Part shown: piece by piece, positions 19,749-27,912 of the stretch
How the letters are laid out: every line of letters starts with the position of its first letter
How positions within the stretch are numbered: position 1 is the first letter of the stretch
From: Peribacillus butanolivorans
GTDB lineage: Bacteria > Bacillota > Bacilli > Bacillales > DSM-1321
NCBI RefSeq assembly: GCF_001273755.1
Contig: NZ_LGYA01000001.1
Coordinates: 3,838,149-3,902,148, forward strand
DNA length: 64,000 nt
Reading direction: 5' to 3'
Notes under the pieces: generated by a model
The model's input: only the letters and a program-made list of their open reading frames with translations
Told to the model about the DNA's origin: nothing
Databases searched by the model: none
Position numbers and translations under genes: made by a program

Positions 19749-20825
19749 TTATACTGTTACCCAGTTCAAACGTTTAATTTCTTCGTAGAATTCATCAAAT
19801 TGTTTGAAGTCCATTTGCTGTGCAGAGTCTGATAATGCAACAGACGGATCAGGATGAACTTCTGCCATGACACCATCCGCACCGATAGCAAGAGCTGCTT
19901 TAGCTGTTGGAAGCAATAGGTCGCGTCGTCCAGTAGAATGCGTGACGTCAACCATAACCGGTAAGTGAGTTTCTTGTTTTAAAATCGGAACAGCAGAGAT
20001 ATCAAGTGTATTTCTTGTTGCTTTTTCGTAAGTACGGATACCGCGCTCACAAAGGATGATGTTACCATTACCTTGTGACATGATGTATTCCGCTGCATGA
20101 ATGAACTCCTCGATTGTTGCAGCAAGTCCACGTTTTAAGAGAACAGGTTTATTTACAGCACCTGCAGCTTTTAACAAGTCAAAGTTTTGCATGTTACGTG
20201 CTCCGATTTGGATGACATCAATATGTTCAACCGCAGCTTCGATGTCGTTTGCACTCACGATTTCACTGATTACAGCTAAGCCGTATTCATCAGCTACACG
20301 CTTAAGAATTTGTAAGCCTTCCAAACCAAGTCCTTGGAAATCGTATGGAGAGGTACGTGGTTTATATGCACCACCGCGCATTAGTTTCAAGCCTTTTGCT
20401 TTGATGACTTCAGCTACTGCAGCTGTTTGTTCATAAGATTCCACGGCACATGGTCCGAAAACAAAGCTTGGAATTCCGTTCCCAATCAATTCGCCTTTAA
20501 TGTCGATGATTGTATCTTCCGATTTTTGTTTTCTAGAAACAAGAAGCGTTTTCTTCTGGTCATCTTTTTGAAGTTCCAAGCCTAATTTGAAGATTTCTTT
20601 GAAAATATGTTTAATCGAACCAAGATCAAGAGGTCCTTGATGATTAGCTTCGATAAGGTCCAACATTGTTCTTTCACGAACCGGATCGTAACGGTTTACA
20701 CCTTGTTTTTCTTTTACGCGGCCAATTTCCTGTACAAGTTCAGCACGTTGATTAATAAGATGTAATAACTGAAGGTTCACATCATCCAGTTGATTACGAA
20801 GTCCATCAAGCTCTTTGTTGCTCAT
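19749..20825 (-). CDS. aroA: Bifunctional chorismate mutase / DAHP synthase
   Basis: The 358-residue protein has an N-terminal AroQ-type chorismate mutase domain (about 1-90, with [20 protein letters not shown]). A class Iβ DAHP synthase domain follows (about 100-355, with [23 protein letters not shown] and VDVTHSTG). It condenses erythrose-4-phosphate and PEP into DAHP, the entry to the shikimate pathway. The mutase domain acts as the chorismate/prephenate feedback sensor. The fusion and its place beside ccpA match B. subtilis AroA (AroG). A promoter (TTGATT, 18 bp, TATAAA) lies at 20939-20968. Confidence 0.96.
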   Translation of the reverse strand: MSNKELDGLRNQLDDVNLQLLHLINQRAELVQEIGRVKEKQGVNRYDPVRERTMLDLIEANHQGPLDLGSIKHIFKEIFKLGLELQKDDQKKTLLVSRKQKSEDTIIDIKGELIGNGIPSFVFGPCAVESYEQTAAVAEVIKAKGLKLMRGGAYKPRTSPYDFQGLGLEGLQILKRVADEYGLAVISEIVSANDIEAAVEHIDVIQIGARNMQNFDLLKAAGAVNKPVLLKRGLAATIEEFIHAAEYIMSQGNGNIILCERGIRTYEKATRNTLDISAVPILKQETHLPVMVDVTHSTGRRDLLLPTAKAALAIGADGVMAEVHPDPSVALSDSAQQMDFKQFDEFYEEIKRLNWVTV

Positions 20826-20938
20826 TACAAATCCATCCCTTCGTTTTTTAAAATTAAAACCGGTTCAGCGATTAAAAGCCCAAATTATCTATTTGAATTT
20901 TCACTCATTTGCCCCGATTATTTTATCCAATGAAAAAT

Positions 20939-20968
20939 TTTATAATATTTCATGTATAATTAAATCAA
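20939..20968 (-). promoter_or_regulatory. Probable aroA promoter
   Basis: -35 TTGATT at 20963-20968 and -10 TATAAA at 20939-20944 with an 18-bp spacer, about 115 bp before the aroA ATG. Confidence 0.5.
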
Positions 20969-21066
20969 TTATAAATGAAGTATCTTTAAATGTCACTACA
21001 TTTTTCTTTAATAATTAAACGCTTTTAAGCATTAAAGTCATAATTACATAAAAGTAGGTGTTTTCC

Positions 21067-23208
21067 ATGTACGAAAAACTGTTTGCTTTAGATATTGGAA
21101 CACGATCCGTTGTAGGAATTATATTGGAAAAAAAGCAGGAAAGCTATAATATAATAGATATTTTATCTGAAGAGCATTCTGAGAGAGCCATGCTCGATGG
21201 ACAAATTCATGATGTCCTTGCCGTATCCAAAGTCATTACTCATATCAAAAGTCAACTTGAAGAAAAACACGGTCCCTTAAAGAAGGTTTCCGTGGCTGCT
21301 GCCGGAAGGGCCTTAAAAACGGAACGGGCGGAAATGACGATCAATATTGGAGGCAAGCCGATGCTGACACGTGAAGATATCCTTCACCTTGAATTCAGTG
21401 CCGTCCAGGAAGCACAGGCCGTTGTTGCCAAACAAACCACTTCCCATTCCATGTATTATTGCGTTGGTTATTCTGTTTTATACTATCGGCTTGATGGACA
21501 GGAAATAGGTAGTCTAATTGACCAGAGCGGTGATGAAGCATCTGTTGAGATCATTGCTACCTTTCTTCCTAAGGTTGTAGTAGAATCACTGCTGTCAGCC
21601 TTAAAGAGAGCGGATTTGGAAATGCAGGCTCTCACCCTTGAGCCTATAGCGGCTATCAATGTACTCATTCCGTCATCCATGCGGCGCTTAAACGTCGCTT
21701 TAGTAGATATTGGAGCCGGGACATCAGATATTGCCCTGACAGATTCAGGGACCGTCATTGCCTATGGGATGGTGCCAATTGCTGGTGATGAAATAACCGA
21801 GGCAATCAGTGACTACCTGCTTCTTGATTTCCCATTAGCCGAAAATGCAAAAAGAGAGTTAATCGATCATGATCATATAACAGTTACAGATATCCTCGGT
21901 TTTGCCAACGATGTTTCCAGGGAGGAAATCATCCATAATATTCATCCCTCACTCGATCGTTTGGCCGAGTCAATCAGTACGGAAATTCTATCTCTGAATA
22001 ACGCAAAACCGCCAAAAGCAGTGATGCTTGTTGGTGGCGGAAGTCAGACACCAGAGCTTCCCCGCCTTTTGGCTGAAAAATTAAATTTGCCTGAGAACCG
22101 AGTCGCTATTCGTGGTATAGAAGCCATCCAAAACCTCGGGATTTCAGATACGATTCAAAAAGGTCCCGAATTGGTTACCCCAATTGGCATAGCCATTGCA
22201 GCCGATAAAAACCCGATACAGTATATGAGCGTAACCGTTGACGACCGTCCCATCCGTCTATTCGATATGAAACGAACAAGCGTGGGGGATTGCCTGCTCA
22301 CGGCCGGTATCCGGATGAGTAAACTGTGCGGAAAGCCTGGGATGGCTAAAATTGTACATATCAATGGGCAGCAGATTACGCTTCCAGGAGGACACGGGAA
22401 GAAATCTCTTATCACTTTAAATGGGAAAGAAGCCTCCTTAGATAATGAAGTTAAAAATGAAGATGTCATTATAACCACAAAAGGTGAAGACGGTGAGCCC
22501 GCTATTTTACGGATAAGCGATGTGCTTGACGACCACTCCAGTAAAAAAGTTATCCTTAATGGAACAGAACATAGGATTTGGGCCTCTATCACCAGAAATG
22601 GAAATGCGGCGTCTGGCAATGAACTTGTTGAGGACCATGATCAAATAACCTGCGAAATGCCTGGAACAATCCAGGAATTAATTAAGGCGGTTCAACAGCC
22701 TGAGCTCCTTACTCATCTTGAACCTTTTTCCTTTCAGTTAAATGGTAGAGCCATTCGACTCCCGGCCTTAACAGGAAGAATCACTAAAAATGGTTTAGAA
22801 TCGAAACTTGCCTACTCTTTTGATGATGGAGATGAAATAGAAATCACAAGACGGACCCAGCCAACATTACTGGATGTTGCTGACGCCCTTAATATTCAGC
22901 ACACCTTCTCCATCCCTGTTTTTTATGAGGGTAATCAAGTTATCCTTTCTAAGAAACTAGCTGAGTTTCGGCGGAACAACGAACTTCTTGAAGAGAATGA
23001 TTTCATTCATACAGGAGATTCAATCAGCTTAGTCCGACAAAAACTAGAACCATTTATTTTTCAGGATGTATTCCGCCATGTCGAAGTTGACTTGCCCACT
23101 CAAGGAGATAAACGCTTTACCCTTATCAAAAACGATCAAGAAACGACCTTTCATGAAGTAATTTCTCCCGGGGATCATTTAAAAATCCTTTGGCCAACTA
23201 CTGTATGA
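21067..23208 (+). CDS. FtsA/PilM-like actin-fold ATPase with a long C-terminal extension
   Basis: The 713-residue protein has actin-superfamily nucleotide motifs: phosphate-1 LFALDIGTRSVVG (about residues 4-16), phosphate-2 VDIGAGTSDIA (about 212-222) and adenosine loop MLVGGGSQTPE (about 320-330). An FtsA-type domain spans about 1-380. The remaining 330 residues show several NG-x(n)-GD units (INGQQITLP, LNGTEHRIW, LNGRAIRLP, DDGDEIEI, HTGDSISL), suggestive of tandem β-grasp-like modules. I do not recognise a B. subtilis counterpart. The start at 21067 is set by AGGTG seven bases upstream. Function unknown; a membrane or division scaffold is only a guess. Confidence 0.85.
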   Translation: MYEKLFALDIGTRSVVGIILEKKQESYNIIDILSEEHSERAMLDGQIHDVLAVSKVITHIKSQLEEKHGPLKKVSVAAAGRALKTERAEMTINIGGKPMLTREDILHLEFSAVQEAQAVVAKQTTSHSMYYCVGYSVLYYRLDGQEIGSLIDQSGDEASVEIIATFLPKVVVESLLSALKRADLEMQALTLEPIAAINVLIPSSMRRLNVALVDIGAGTSDIALTDSGTVIAYGMVPIAGDEITEAISDYLLLDFPLAENAKRELIDHDHITVTDILGFANDVSREEIIHNIHPSLDRLAESISTEILSLNNAKPPKAVMLVGGGSQTPELPRLLAEKLNLPENRVAIRGIEAIQNLGISDTIQKGPELVTPIGIAIAADKNPIQYMSVTVDDRPIRLFDMKRTSVGDCLLTAGIRMSKLCGKPGMAKIVHINGQQITLPGGHGKKSLITLNGKEASLDNEVKNEDVIITTKGEDGEPAILRISDVLDDHSSKKVILNGTEHRIWASITRNGNAASGNELVEDHDQITCEMPGTIQELIKAVQQPELLTHLEPFSFQLNGRAIRLPALTGRITKNGLESKLAYSFDDGDEIEITRRTQPTLLDVADALNIQHTFSIPVFYEGNQVILSKKLAEFRRNNELLEENDFIHTGDSISLVRQKLEPFIFQDVFRHVEVDLPTQGDKRFTLIKNDQETTFHEVISPGDHLKILWPTTV

Positions 23209-23221
23209 ATGTAGGCGGAAT

Positions 23222-23260
23222 AAAAAAGCCGTATCCCTCAAGCAGAGGGATACGGCTTTT
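23222..23260. terminator. Bidirectional terminator between the FtsA-like gene and ytxJ
   Basis: Perfect 16-bp stem AAAAGCCGTATCCCTC and its complement, loop AAGCA, with T-rich flanks both ways. Confidence 0.92.
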
Positions 23261-23264
23261 CAAC

Positions 23265-23591
23265 TTATTCAGAGATAGCTTTAGTTAGTGAATCGTATGT
23301 AATTCTCCAATGAGATTCATTCCAAGCTGGTTTTCCATTTTTAAAAAGAATAACTTGTGGCGATTGATGTTTAATATCAAATGTTTCTGCCACATAATTG
23401 GATAGAGGACGCGCTTCTTGAACGGCCAAATAGGCCGTTTTTAGTTCCTCGTTCGCTGCCATATACTTTTCATATTGTTCATATGCTTCAGCGCTGACTG
23501 GGCATGTTAAACTATGCTTGAAAAGAAGGAACGTCTCCTCATTTAAAAGCTCATTGAATTGTTCTTCTGAATCAATTTTATTTATTGTCAT
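23265..23591 (-). CDS. ytxJ: Bacillithiol-system / general stress protein YtxJ
   Basis: The 108-residue thioredoxin-fold protein has a single-cysteine active-site-like motif FKHSLTCPVSA near residue 30 and a cis-proline-type SPQVILFKNG later. This matches the YtxJ family, which by phylogenetic profile is linked to bacillithiol and is proposed to act as a monothiol bacilliredoxin. The start at 23591 (MTINKIDSEE) is set by AAGGAG; the frame extends upstream without a site. It is the last gene after ytxG-ytxH but is separated from ytxH by a terminator-like hairpin. Confidence 0.92.
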   Translation of the reverse strand: MTINKIDSEEQFNELLNEETFLLFKHSLTCPVSAEAYEQYEKYMAANEELKTAYLAVQEARPLSNYVAETFDIKHQSPQVILFKNGKPAWNESHWRITYDSLTKAISE

Positions 23592-23630
23592 TTTTTGAAG
23601 TCTCCTTTCATTATTAGCATAGTTTATCAT

Positions 23631-23665
23631 CAAAAAGACGATGAAGCTATCGTACCGCTTCATCG
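23631..23665 (-). terminator. Terminator-like hairpin between ytxH and ytxJ
   Basis: Perfect stem CGATGAAGC/GCTTCATCG with a 9-base loop, followed on the minus strand by TCTTTTTG. It lies 40 bp before the ytxJ ATG and would reduce read-through from ytxGH. Confidence 0.7.
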
Positions 23666-23725
23666 CCTGATTCTTGACAAACTTCTATGCGCCTTCACCA
23701 GTAATATATGAATGAAGATTTGAGT

Positions 23726-24307
23726 TTAATTTTTTAATTTATTTTCTGTTTCATCAAATGCTTTTTTCGCTTCATCAAGCTTTAATTTTGCCGTATTCTT
23801 GTTTCCGCTTGTAGGATCGGCTGGAGCATTTTCGGAATCCGTGTTGCTATCGTTCGTATAATTCGTTTCGACCGATACGATTGGAGCATCTGAAGTTCCA
23901 GTTACATCAATATCCTTATTGCTCGAATTTGTAGTATCATCGGCAGCATCACCGTTTTCTGATTTACCCACTTTTAAACTTTTCACTTTATTAACAATAC
24001 CAGATGATTTATTAGAAACAATTTCAGTGACAGAACTTGTTTTTTCTTTGGCAGTATCGGCAAGAGCTGTACCCTTTTCCATTGCCGTTTGTCTTAGTTT
24101 TTCTGTTTTCTCTGAAAGATTTCTAGCTTGTTCATTTAAATCACTTCTTAATTCCTTACCTGTTTTCGGAGCCATAAACAGCGCTGTTGCTGCTCCAATC
24201 ATGCCACCGATTAAGGCGCCAATCATAAAGTCCTTTGAATTGATAGAGTCGCATTCGTCCTCATATGATTTCTGATAGTCCTTTGTCGGAAATTCTTTTT
24301 GAGTCAT
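23726..24307 (-). CDS. ytxH: YtxH-like general stress protein
   Basis: About 193 residues. A glycine-rich membrane segment GALIGGMIGAATALFMAPKTG (about 28-47) is the hallmark of the YtxH family. A predicted helical stretch and a low-complexity, acidic, Asn/Ser/Thr-rich C-terminus follow. The start at 24307 is chosen because AGAGGGG falls within the six codons after an earlier ATG and is eight bases from this one. The B. subtilis protein is shorter (about 150 residues); the extra length is in the disordered tail. Function unknown; it is induced by general and energy stress in B. subtilis. Confidence 0.88.
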   Translation of the reverse strand: MTQKEFPTKDYQKSYEDECDSINSKDFMIGALIGGMIGAATALFMAPKTGKELRSDLNEQARNLSEKTEKLRQTAMEKGTALADTAKEKTSSVTEIVSNKSSGIVNKVKSLKVGKSENGDAADDTTNSSNKDIDVTGTSDAPIVSVETNYTNDSNTDSENAPADPTSGNKNTAKLKLDEAKKAFDETENKLKN

Positions 24308-24354
24308 AGTACATTCCCCTCTCAATTTTCAGTTTATTTTTATTTAACTAGATT

Positions 24355-24864
24355 TTAAGATCTAGAGCGTAAAAACCTTTTTTTAGGTAAGTTATCTGTT
24401 TCTAGCGCTTCCCGTTCTAACTCCGCTCTTTCATTTGGAGTCGGGGCAGCCTGCTTATTTCTGGATTTCCATTTGTCCCGAATTTCCAAGGCTACATTAC
24501 TCCATTGTACAATTTGGGAGATTCGCTCTTGATTATTATCAATCTCCGTCTGCACCTTATGGGAAACCTTTTGGACGGAAGTGTTAAAGCTTGAGATGGA
24601 TGTGCCGACATCCTTCACAGCATCTACTACTGTGTTCAGATTTTCTGATTTTTGTTGCAAGTCTTCAGCCAACGTATTTGTTTTATGTAATAGCTGGGTA
24701 GTTTCGAGCGTTATGCCCTGCATTTGGCTTTCAAGTCCTGTCAGCGTCCGGGCCACGCTGTCCAAGGTAGCTTGAAGTGATGTTAGTACCTTGGTTAAAA
24801 AAATAACAAGGACTAAGAAAGCAATCGCTGCAATTGCAGCACTTACGTATAAAATAATCTCCAT
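24355..24864 (-). CDS. ytxG: YtxG, DUF948 membrane-anchored protein
   Basis: The 169-residue protein has an N-terminal membrane helix (about residues 4-24) and a helical, coiled-coil-like region with spaced hydrophobic heptads (TSLQATLDSVARTLTGLESQ). This is the DUF948 (YtxG) pattern. It is the first gene of ytxG-ytxH, with a 30-bp gap to ytxH and CGGAGGTG before the ATG. A sigma-B-type promoter lies 50 bp upstream. Molecular function unknown. Confidence 0.9.
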   Translation of the reverse strand: MEIILYVSAAIAAIAFLVLVIFLTKVLTSLQATLDSVARTLTGLESQMQGITLETTQLLHKTNTLAEDLQQKSENLNTVVDAVKDVGTSISSFNTSVQKVSHKVQTEIDNNQERISQIVQWSNVALEIRDKWKSRNKQAAPTPNERAELEREALETDNLPKKRFLRSRS

Positions 24865-24913
24865 TGGAACACCTCCGAAAAAAATCGACTATTAAGTAAC
24901 TGTTAGTTATTAG

Positions 24914-24938
24914 TTACCCCTTCCCTGTTATTATAAAC
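24914..24938 (-). promoter_or_regulatory. Sigma-B-type promoter of ytxGHJ
   Basis: Minus strand GTTTAT at 24933-24938, a 13-bp spacer, and GGGTAA at 24914-24919. Each hexamer is one base from the sigma-B consensus GTTTAA/GGGTAT. In B. subtilis ytxGHJ is a known sigma-B and sigma-H target, so context agrees. Confidence 0.7.
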
Positions 24939-25091
24939 GTTTTTATTTTTTCAATATACCCTACCAAACCCTAATCTGGAAATATTATTGTCTAAAACCA
25001 TTTCCTCCATAGGAGTCTATAGATGAACTTATGGCAATAAATCGGGTATGATAGAAAGATAAGTCGAATTTAAACAATGGAGGTATTTTTT

Positions 25092-26204
25092 ATGAAAGAT
25101 CCTAGAATTGAAACATTAGCAAATAACTTAATCAATTATTCCGTGAAGCTCCAAAAAGGTGAAAAAGTCTTAATAGAAAACTTTGGATTGCAGCGTGAAC
25201 TTGTTAACGCCCTTGTGAATGAAGCCTATGCAGCAGGTGGTTACCCGTTCGTCCTTTTAAAAGACCACCAGGTGGATCGTGCCTTGTTAATGGGTGCTCA
25301 AGAAGAACAATACAAGATGATGGGTGAGTTTGAAGCAAACGTAATGAGCCAGATGGATGCTTATATCGGGCTTCGTGCCGGGGATAATATCAATGAGCAA
25401 TCCGATGTCCCTGCAGAGAAAATGGCAATTCACGGCCAAACAATCGGGAAAGTACATAGAAATATCCGCGTACCAAAAACAAAATGGGTCGTACTTCGCT
25501 ACCCGACAAATTCCATGGCTCAATTAGCCAAAATGAGTACAGAAGCATTCGAAGATTTCTATTTCGAAGTCTGCAACCTCGACTACGGCAAAATGAGCGA
25601 AGCAATGGACAGCCTTGTTGAATTGATGGATAAAACAGATAAAGTCCGCTTAACAGGTCCCGGAACGGACTTATCTTTCTCCATCAAAGACATTAAAGCC
25701 ATCAAATGTGCAGGTGAGCTAAACATTCCTGACGGTGAAGTATATACGGCTCCTGTGAAAGATTCAATCAATGGTGTGATTTCATATAATACTCCGTCCC
25801 CATATCAGGGTTTTACTTTTGAAAACGTGAAGTTAACATTCAAGGATGGAAAAATTGTTGAAGCAATTGCGAATGATACTGAACGCATCAACAAAATTTT
25901 TGATACAGATGAAGGCGCACGTTATGTCGGTGAATTTGCGATTGGTGTAAATCCTTATATTCTACACCCGATGCAAGATATCCTCTTTGATGAAAAAATT
26001 GATGGAAGTTTTCATTTTACCCCTGGACAATGCTATGATGATGCCTTTAACGGAAACCATTCAAACATTCACTGGGACCTAGTCAATATCCAGCGCCCTG
26101 AGTATGGCGGAGGAGAAATCTATTTTGATGATGTCTTGATTCGTAAGGACGGACGCTTTGTCTTACCTGAACTGGAAAAATTAAATCCAGAAAATTTAAA
26201 ATAA
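25092..26204 (+). CDS. ampS: M29-family metallo-aminopeptidase (AmpS/PepS type)
   Basis: The 370-residue leaderless peptidase starts MKDPRIETLANNLINYS. Family M29 metal ligands are visible in order: GEVYTAPVKDS (Glu), GEFAIGVNP (Glu), GSFHFTPGQ and GNHSNIHWD (His...His-x-Asp). It removes N-terminal residues from peptides with two divalent metal ions. The start at 25092 is set by GGAGGT seven bases upstream. It is shorter than B. subtilis AmpS (about 410 residues), so it is a PepS-like subtype rather than a strict orthologue; the symbol is approximate. Convergent with murC. Confidence 0.88.
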   Translation: MKDPRIETLANNLINYSVKLQKGEKVLIENFGLQRELVNALVNEAYAAGGYPFVLLKDHQVDRALLMGAQEEQYKMMGEFEANVMSQMDAYIGLRAGDNINEQSDVPAEKMAIHGQTIGKVHRNIRVPKTKWVVLRYPTNSMAQLAKMSTEAFEDFYFEVCNLDYGKMSEAMDSLVELMDKTDKVRLTGPGTDLSFSIKDIKAIKCAGELNIPDGEVYTAPVKDSINGVISYNTPSPYQGFTFENVKLTFKDGKIVEAIANDTERINKIFDTDEGARYVGEFAIGVNPYILHPMQDILFDEKIDGSFHFTPGQCYDDAFNGNHSNIHWDLVNIQRPEYGGGEIYFDDVLIRKDGRFVLPELEKLNPENLK

Positions 26205-26227
26205 CATTTATAAGTTGTACCGGATTT

Positions 26228-26268
26228 TAAAAAACCAGCCGCAGTCTATTTTGCGGCTGGTTTTTTTC
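26228..26268 (+). terminator. Aminopeptidase gene terminator
   Basis: Stem AAAACCAGCCGCA/TGCGGCTGGTTTT followed by a T-run. Confidence 0.9.
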
Positions 26269-26283
26269 TATGGATCTAAACTG

Positions 26284-26323
26284 AAAAAAAATGACCGACC
26301 CGCTAACGGATTGGCCATTTTTT
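26284..26323 (-). terminator. murC terminator
   Basis: Minus-strand stem AAATGGCCAATCCG/CGGGTCGGTCATTT with mismatches, followed by eight U. Confidence 0.65.
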
Positions 26324-27628
26324 TTATTTAACCTGTAGTAACTGCTCATAGGCCGCCTGGAACTTTTGAATGTCCCCTGCCCCCATAAATAGTACGACAC
26401 TGTTTTCATGATTTTGCAATATTGATGTTGTGTTCTCCGTTATCAACTCGGCACCAGGAATTTTCTCTTGAAGATCTTCAATTGACAGCTTTCCTTGGTG
26501 TTCACGAGCAGATCCAAAAATTTCGCATAAGTATACTTTGTCGGCTAAATTCAAGCTATCAGCAAACTCATCCAGGAATGCTTGCGTTCTTGAGAAAGTA
26601 TGTGGTTGGAATACCGCAACAACTTCACGCTCTGGATATTTTTGACGCGCTGAGTCAACAGTTGCTGAGATTTCAGTCGGATGATGCGCATAATCATCAA
26701 TGATGATCTGACTTCCGATTTCCTTTTCAGAGAACCGGCGTTTGACTCCGCCAAAAGTCCGTAATTGGGCTTTCACAGCTTCCTTATCCAAGTTTTCATA
26801 TTTACAAAGTGCAATGACACCTAGTGCATTCAACACATTATGCTTTCCGTAAGTCGGAATAGTAAATGTATCATAATAATTGTTTCTTACATGCACATCG
26901 AATGTAGTGCCATCTGGGGTAACGGAAACATTTTTCGCTTGAAAATCATTTCCTTCCGTAAATCCGTAAAAAATAACCGGTACTTTCGCCTGAATATGTG
27001 GTAAATGCTCGTCATCTCCGCACGCAATAATGCCTTTGTTGACTTGCATAGCCATTGTTTGGAATGCCTCAAACACGTCTTCAACATTTGCATAATAATC
27101 AGGATGATCAAAATCAATATTTGTCATGATTGCATAATCCGGATAATAAGAAAGGAAATGTCGGCGATATTCACATGCTTCAAATACGAAGTAATTAGAT
27201 TCCACAATCCCTTTACCCGTTCCATCCCCAATCAAATAGGATGTTGGTTTTACGCCACCCATAACATGGGCCAGTAAGCCGGTTGTCGATGTTTTACCAT
27301 GCGCTCCCGTAACTGCCACACTAATATAGTTTTTCATGAAATCACCAAGGAAACGGTGATAACGGATGATTGGCAAACCTAGTTCCATTGCCTTTACGAT
27401 TTCCGGATGGGTGTCCGGGAACGCATTCCCTGCAATAATGGTCATTCCTGGTTGTATATTTTCCTCATTGAAAGGAAGGATTTTTATCCCGGCTTTTTCT
27501 AACGCTAATTGTGTAAAAAATTCTTTTTCATAGTCGGAACCCTGCACTTCAATATTCATATCATGCAGTATTTGAGCAAGAGCGCTCATACCCGATCCTT
27601 TAATTCCCACAAAATGGTAAGCAGTCAT
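26324..27628 (-). CDS. murC: UDP-N-acetylmuramate-L-alanine ligase
   Basis: The 434-residue Mur ligase adds L-Ala to UDP-MurNAc, the first step of the stem peptide. The Rossmann-type N-terminus [14 protein letters not shown] binds UDP. The ATP loop [11 protein letters not shown] is near residue 105, and [10 protein letters not shown] is near 290. The start at 27628 (MTAYHFVG) follows GGAGGT; a longer frame to 27697 has no site. Length matches B. subtilis MurC (432). It lies downstream of sftA on the same strand. Confidence 0.97.
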   Translation of the reverse strand: MTAYHFVGIKGSGMSALAQILHDMNIEVQGSDYEKEFFTQLALEKAGIKILPFNEENIQPGMTIIAGNAFPDTHPEIVKAMELGLPIIRYHRFLGDFMKNYISVAVTGAHGKTSTTGLLAHVMGGVKPTSYLIGDGTGKGIVESNYFVFEACEYRRHFLSYYPDYAIMTNIDFDHPDYYANVEDVFEAFQTMAMQVNKGIIACGDDEHLPHIQAKVPVIFYGFTEGNDFQAKNVSVTPDGTTFDVHVRNNYYDTFTIPTYGKHNVLNALGVIALCKYENLDKEAVKAQLRTFGGVKRRFSEKEIGSQIIIDDYAHHPTEISATVDSARQKYPEREVVAVFQPHTFSRTQAFLDEFADSLNLADKVYLCEIFGSAREHQGKLSIEDLQEKIPGAELITENTTSILQNHENSVVLFMGAGDIQKFQAAYEQLLQVK

Positions 27629-27912
27629 AAAGCGAACCTCCACCAATCGTCTACCTGTATGACAGTATATGACGTCATCTTTTATTTGTTTTTTCATTAC
27701 GAGACTTGAAGAAATGCAATTTCTTCATAGGTTTTTTTATACTTATATTTTCAATCACTCATCAACAAAAAACTATTATATCACTTTTTTATTCATTCAT
27801 CCATGTCAAGCAGATACCAAATTATCAAATCATTGGCTATTCCGTCATGAAAGGTGATAACACCGCGTTTTCACCTTTAACATTATATACAATTTCCTTT
27901 TAATAGGTTCTC
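27629..27912. other. Intergenic region sftA-murC
   Basis: Contains the hairpin AAAGGTGA/TCACCTTT at 27850-27878 just after sftA, without a U-run, so termination is uncertain. The remainder is AT-rich with no supported gene. Confidence 0.5.
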
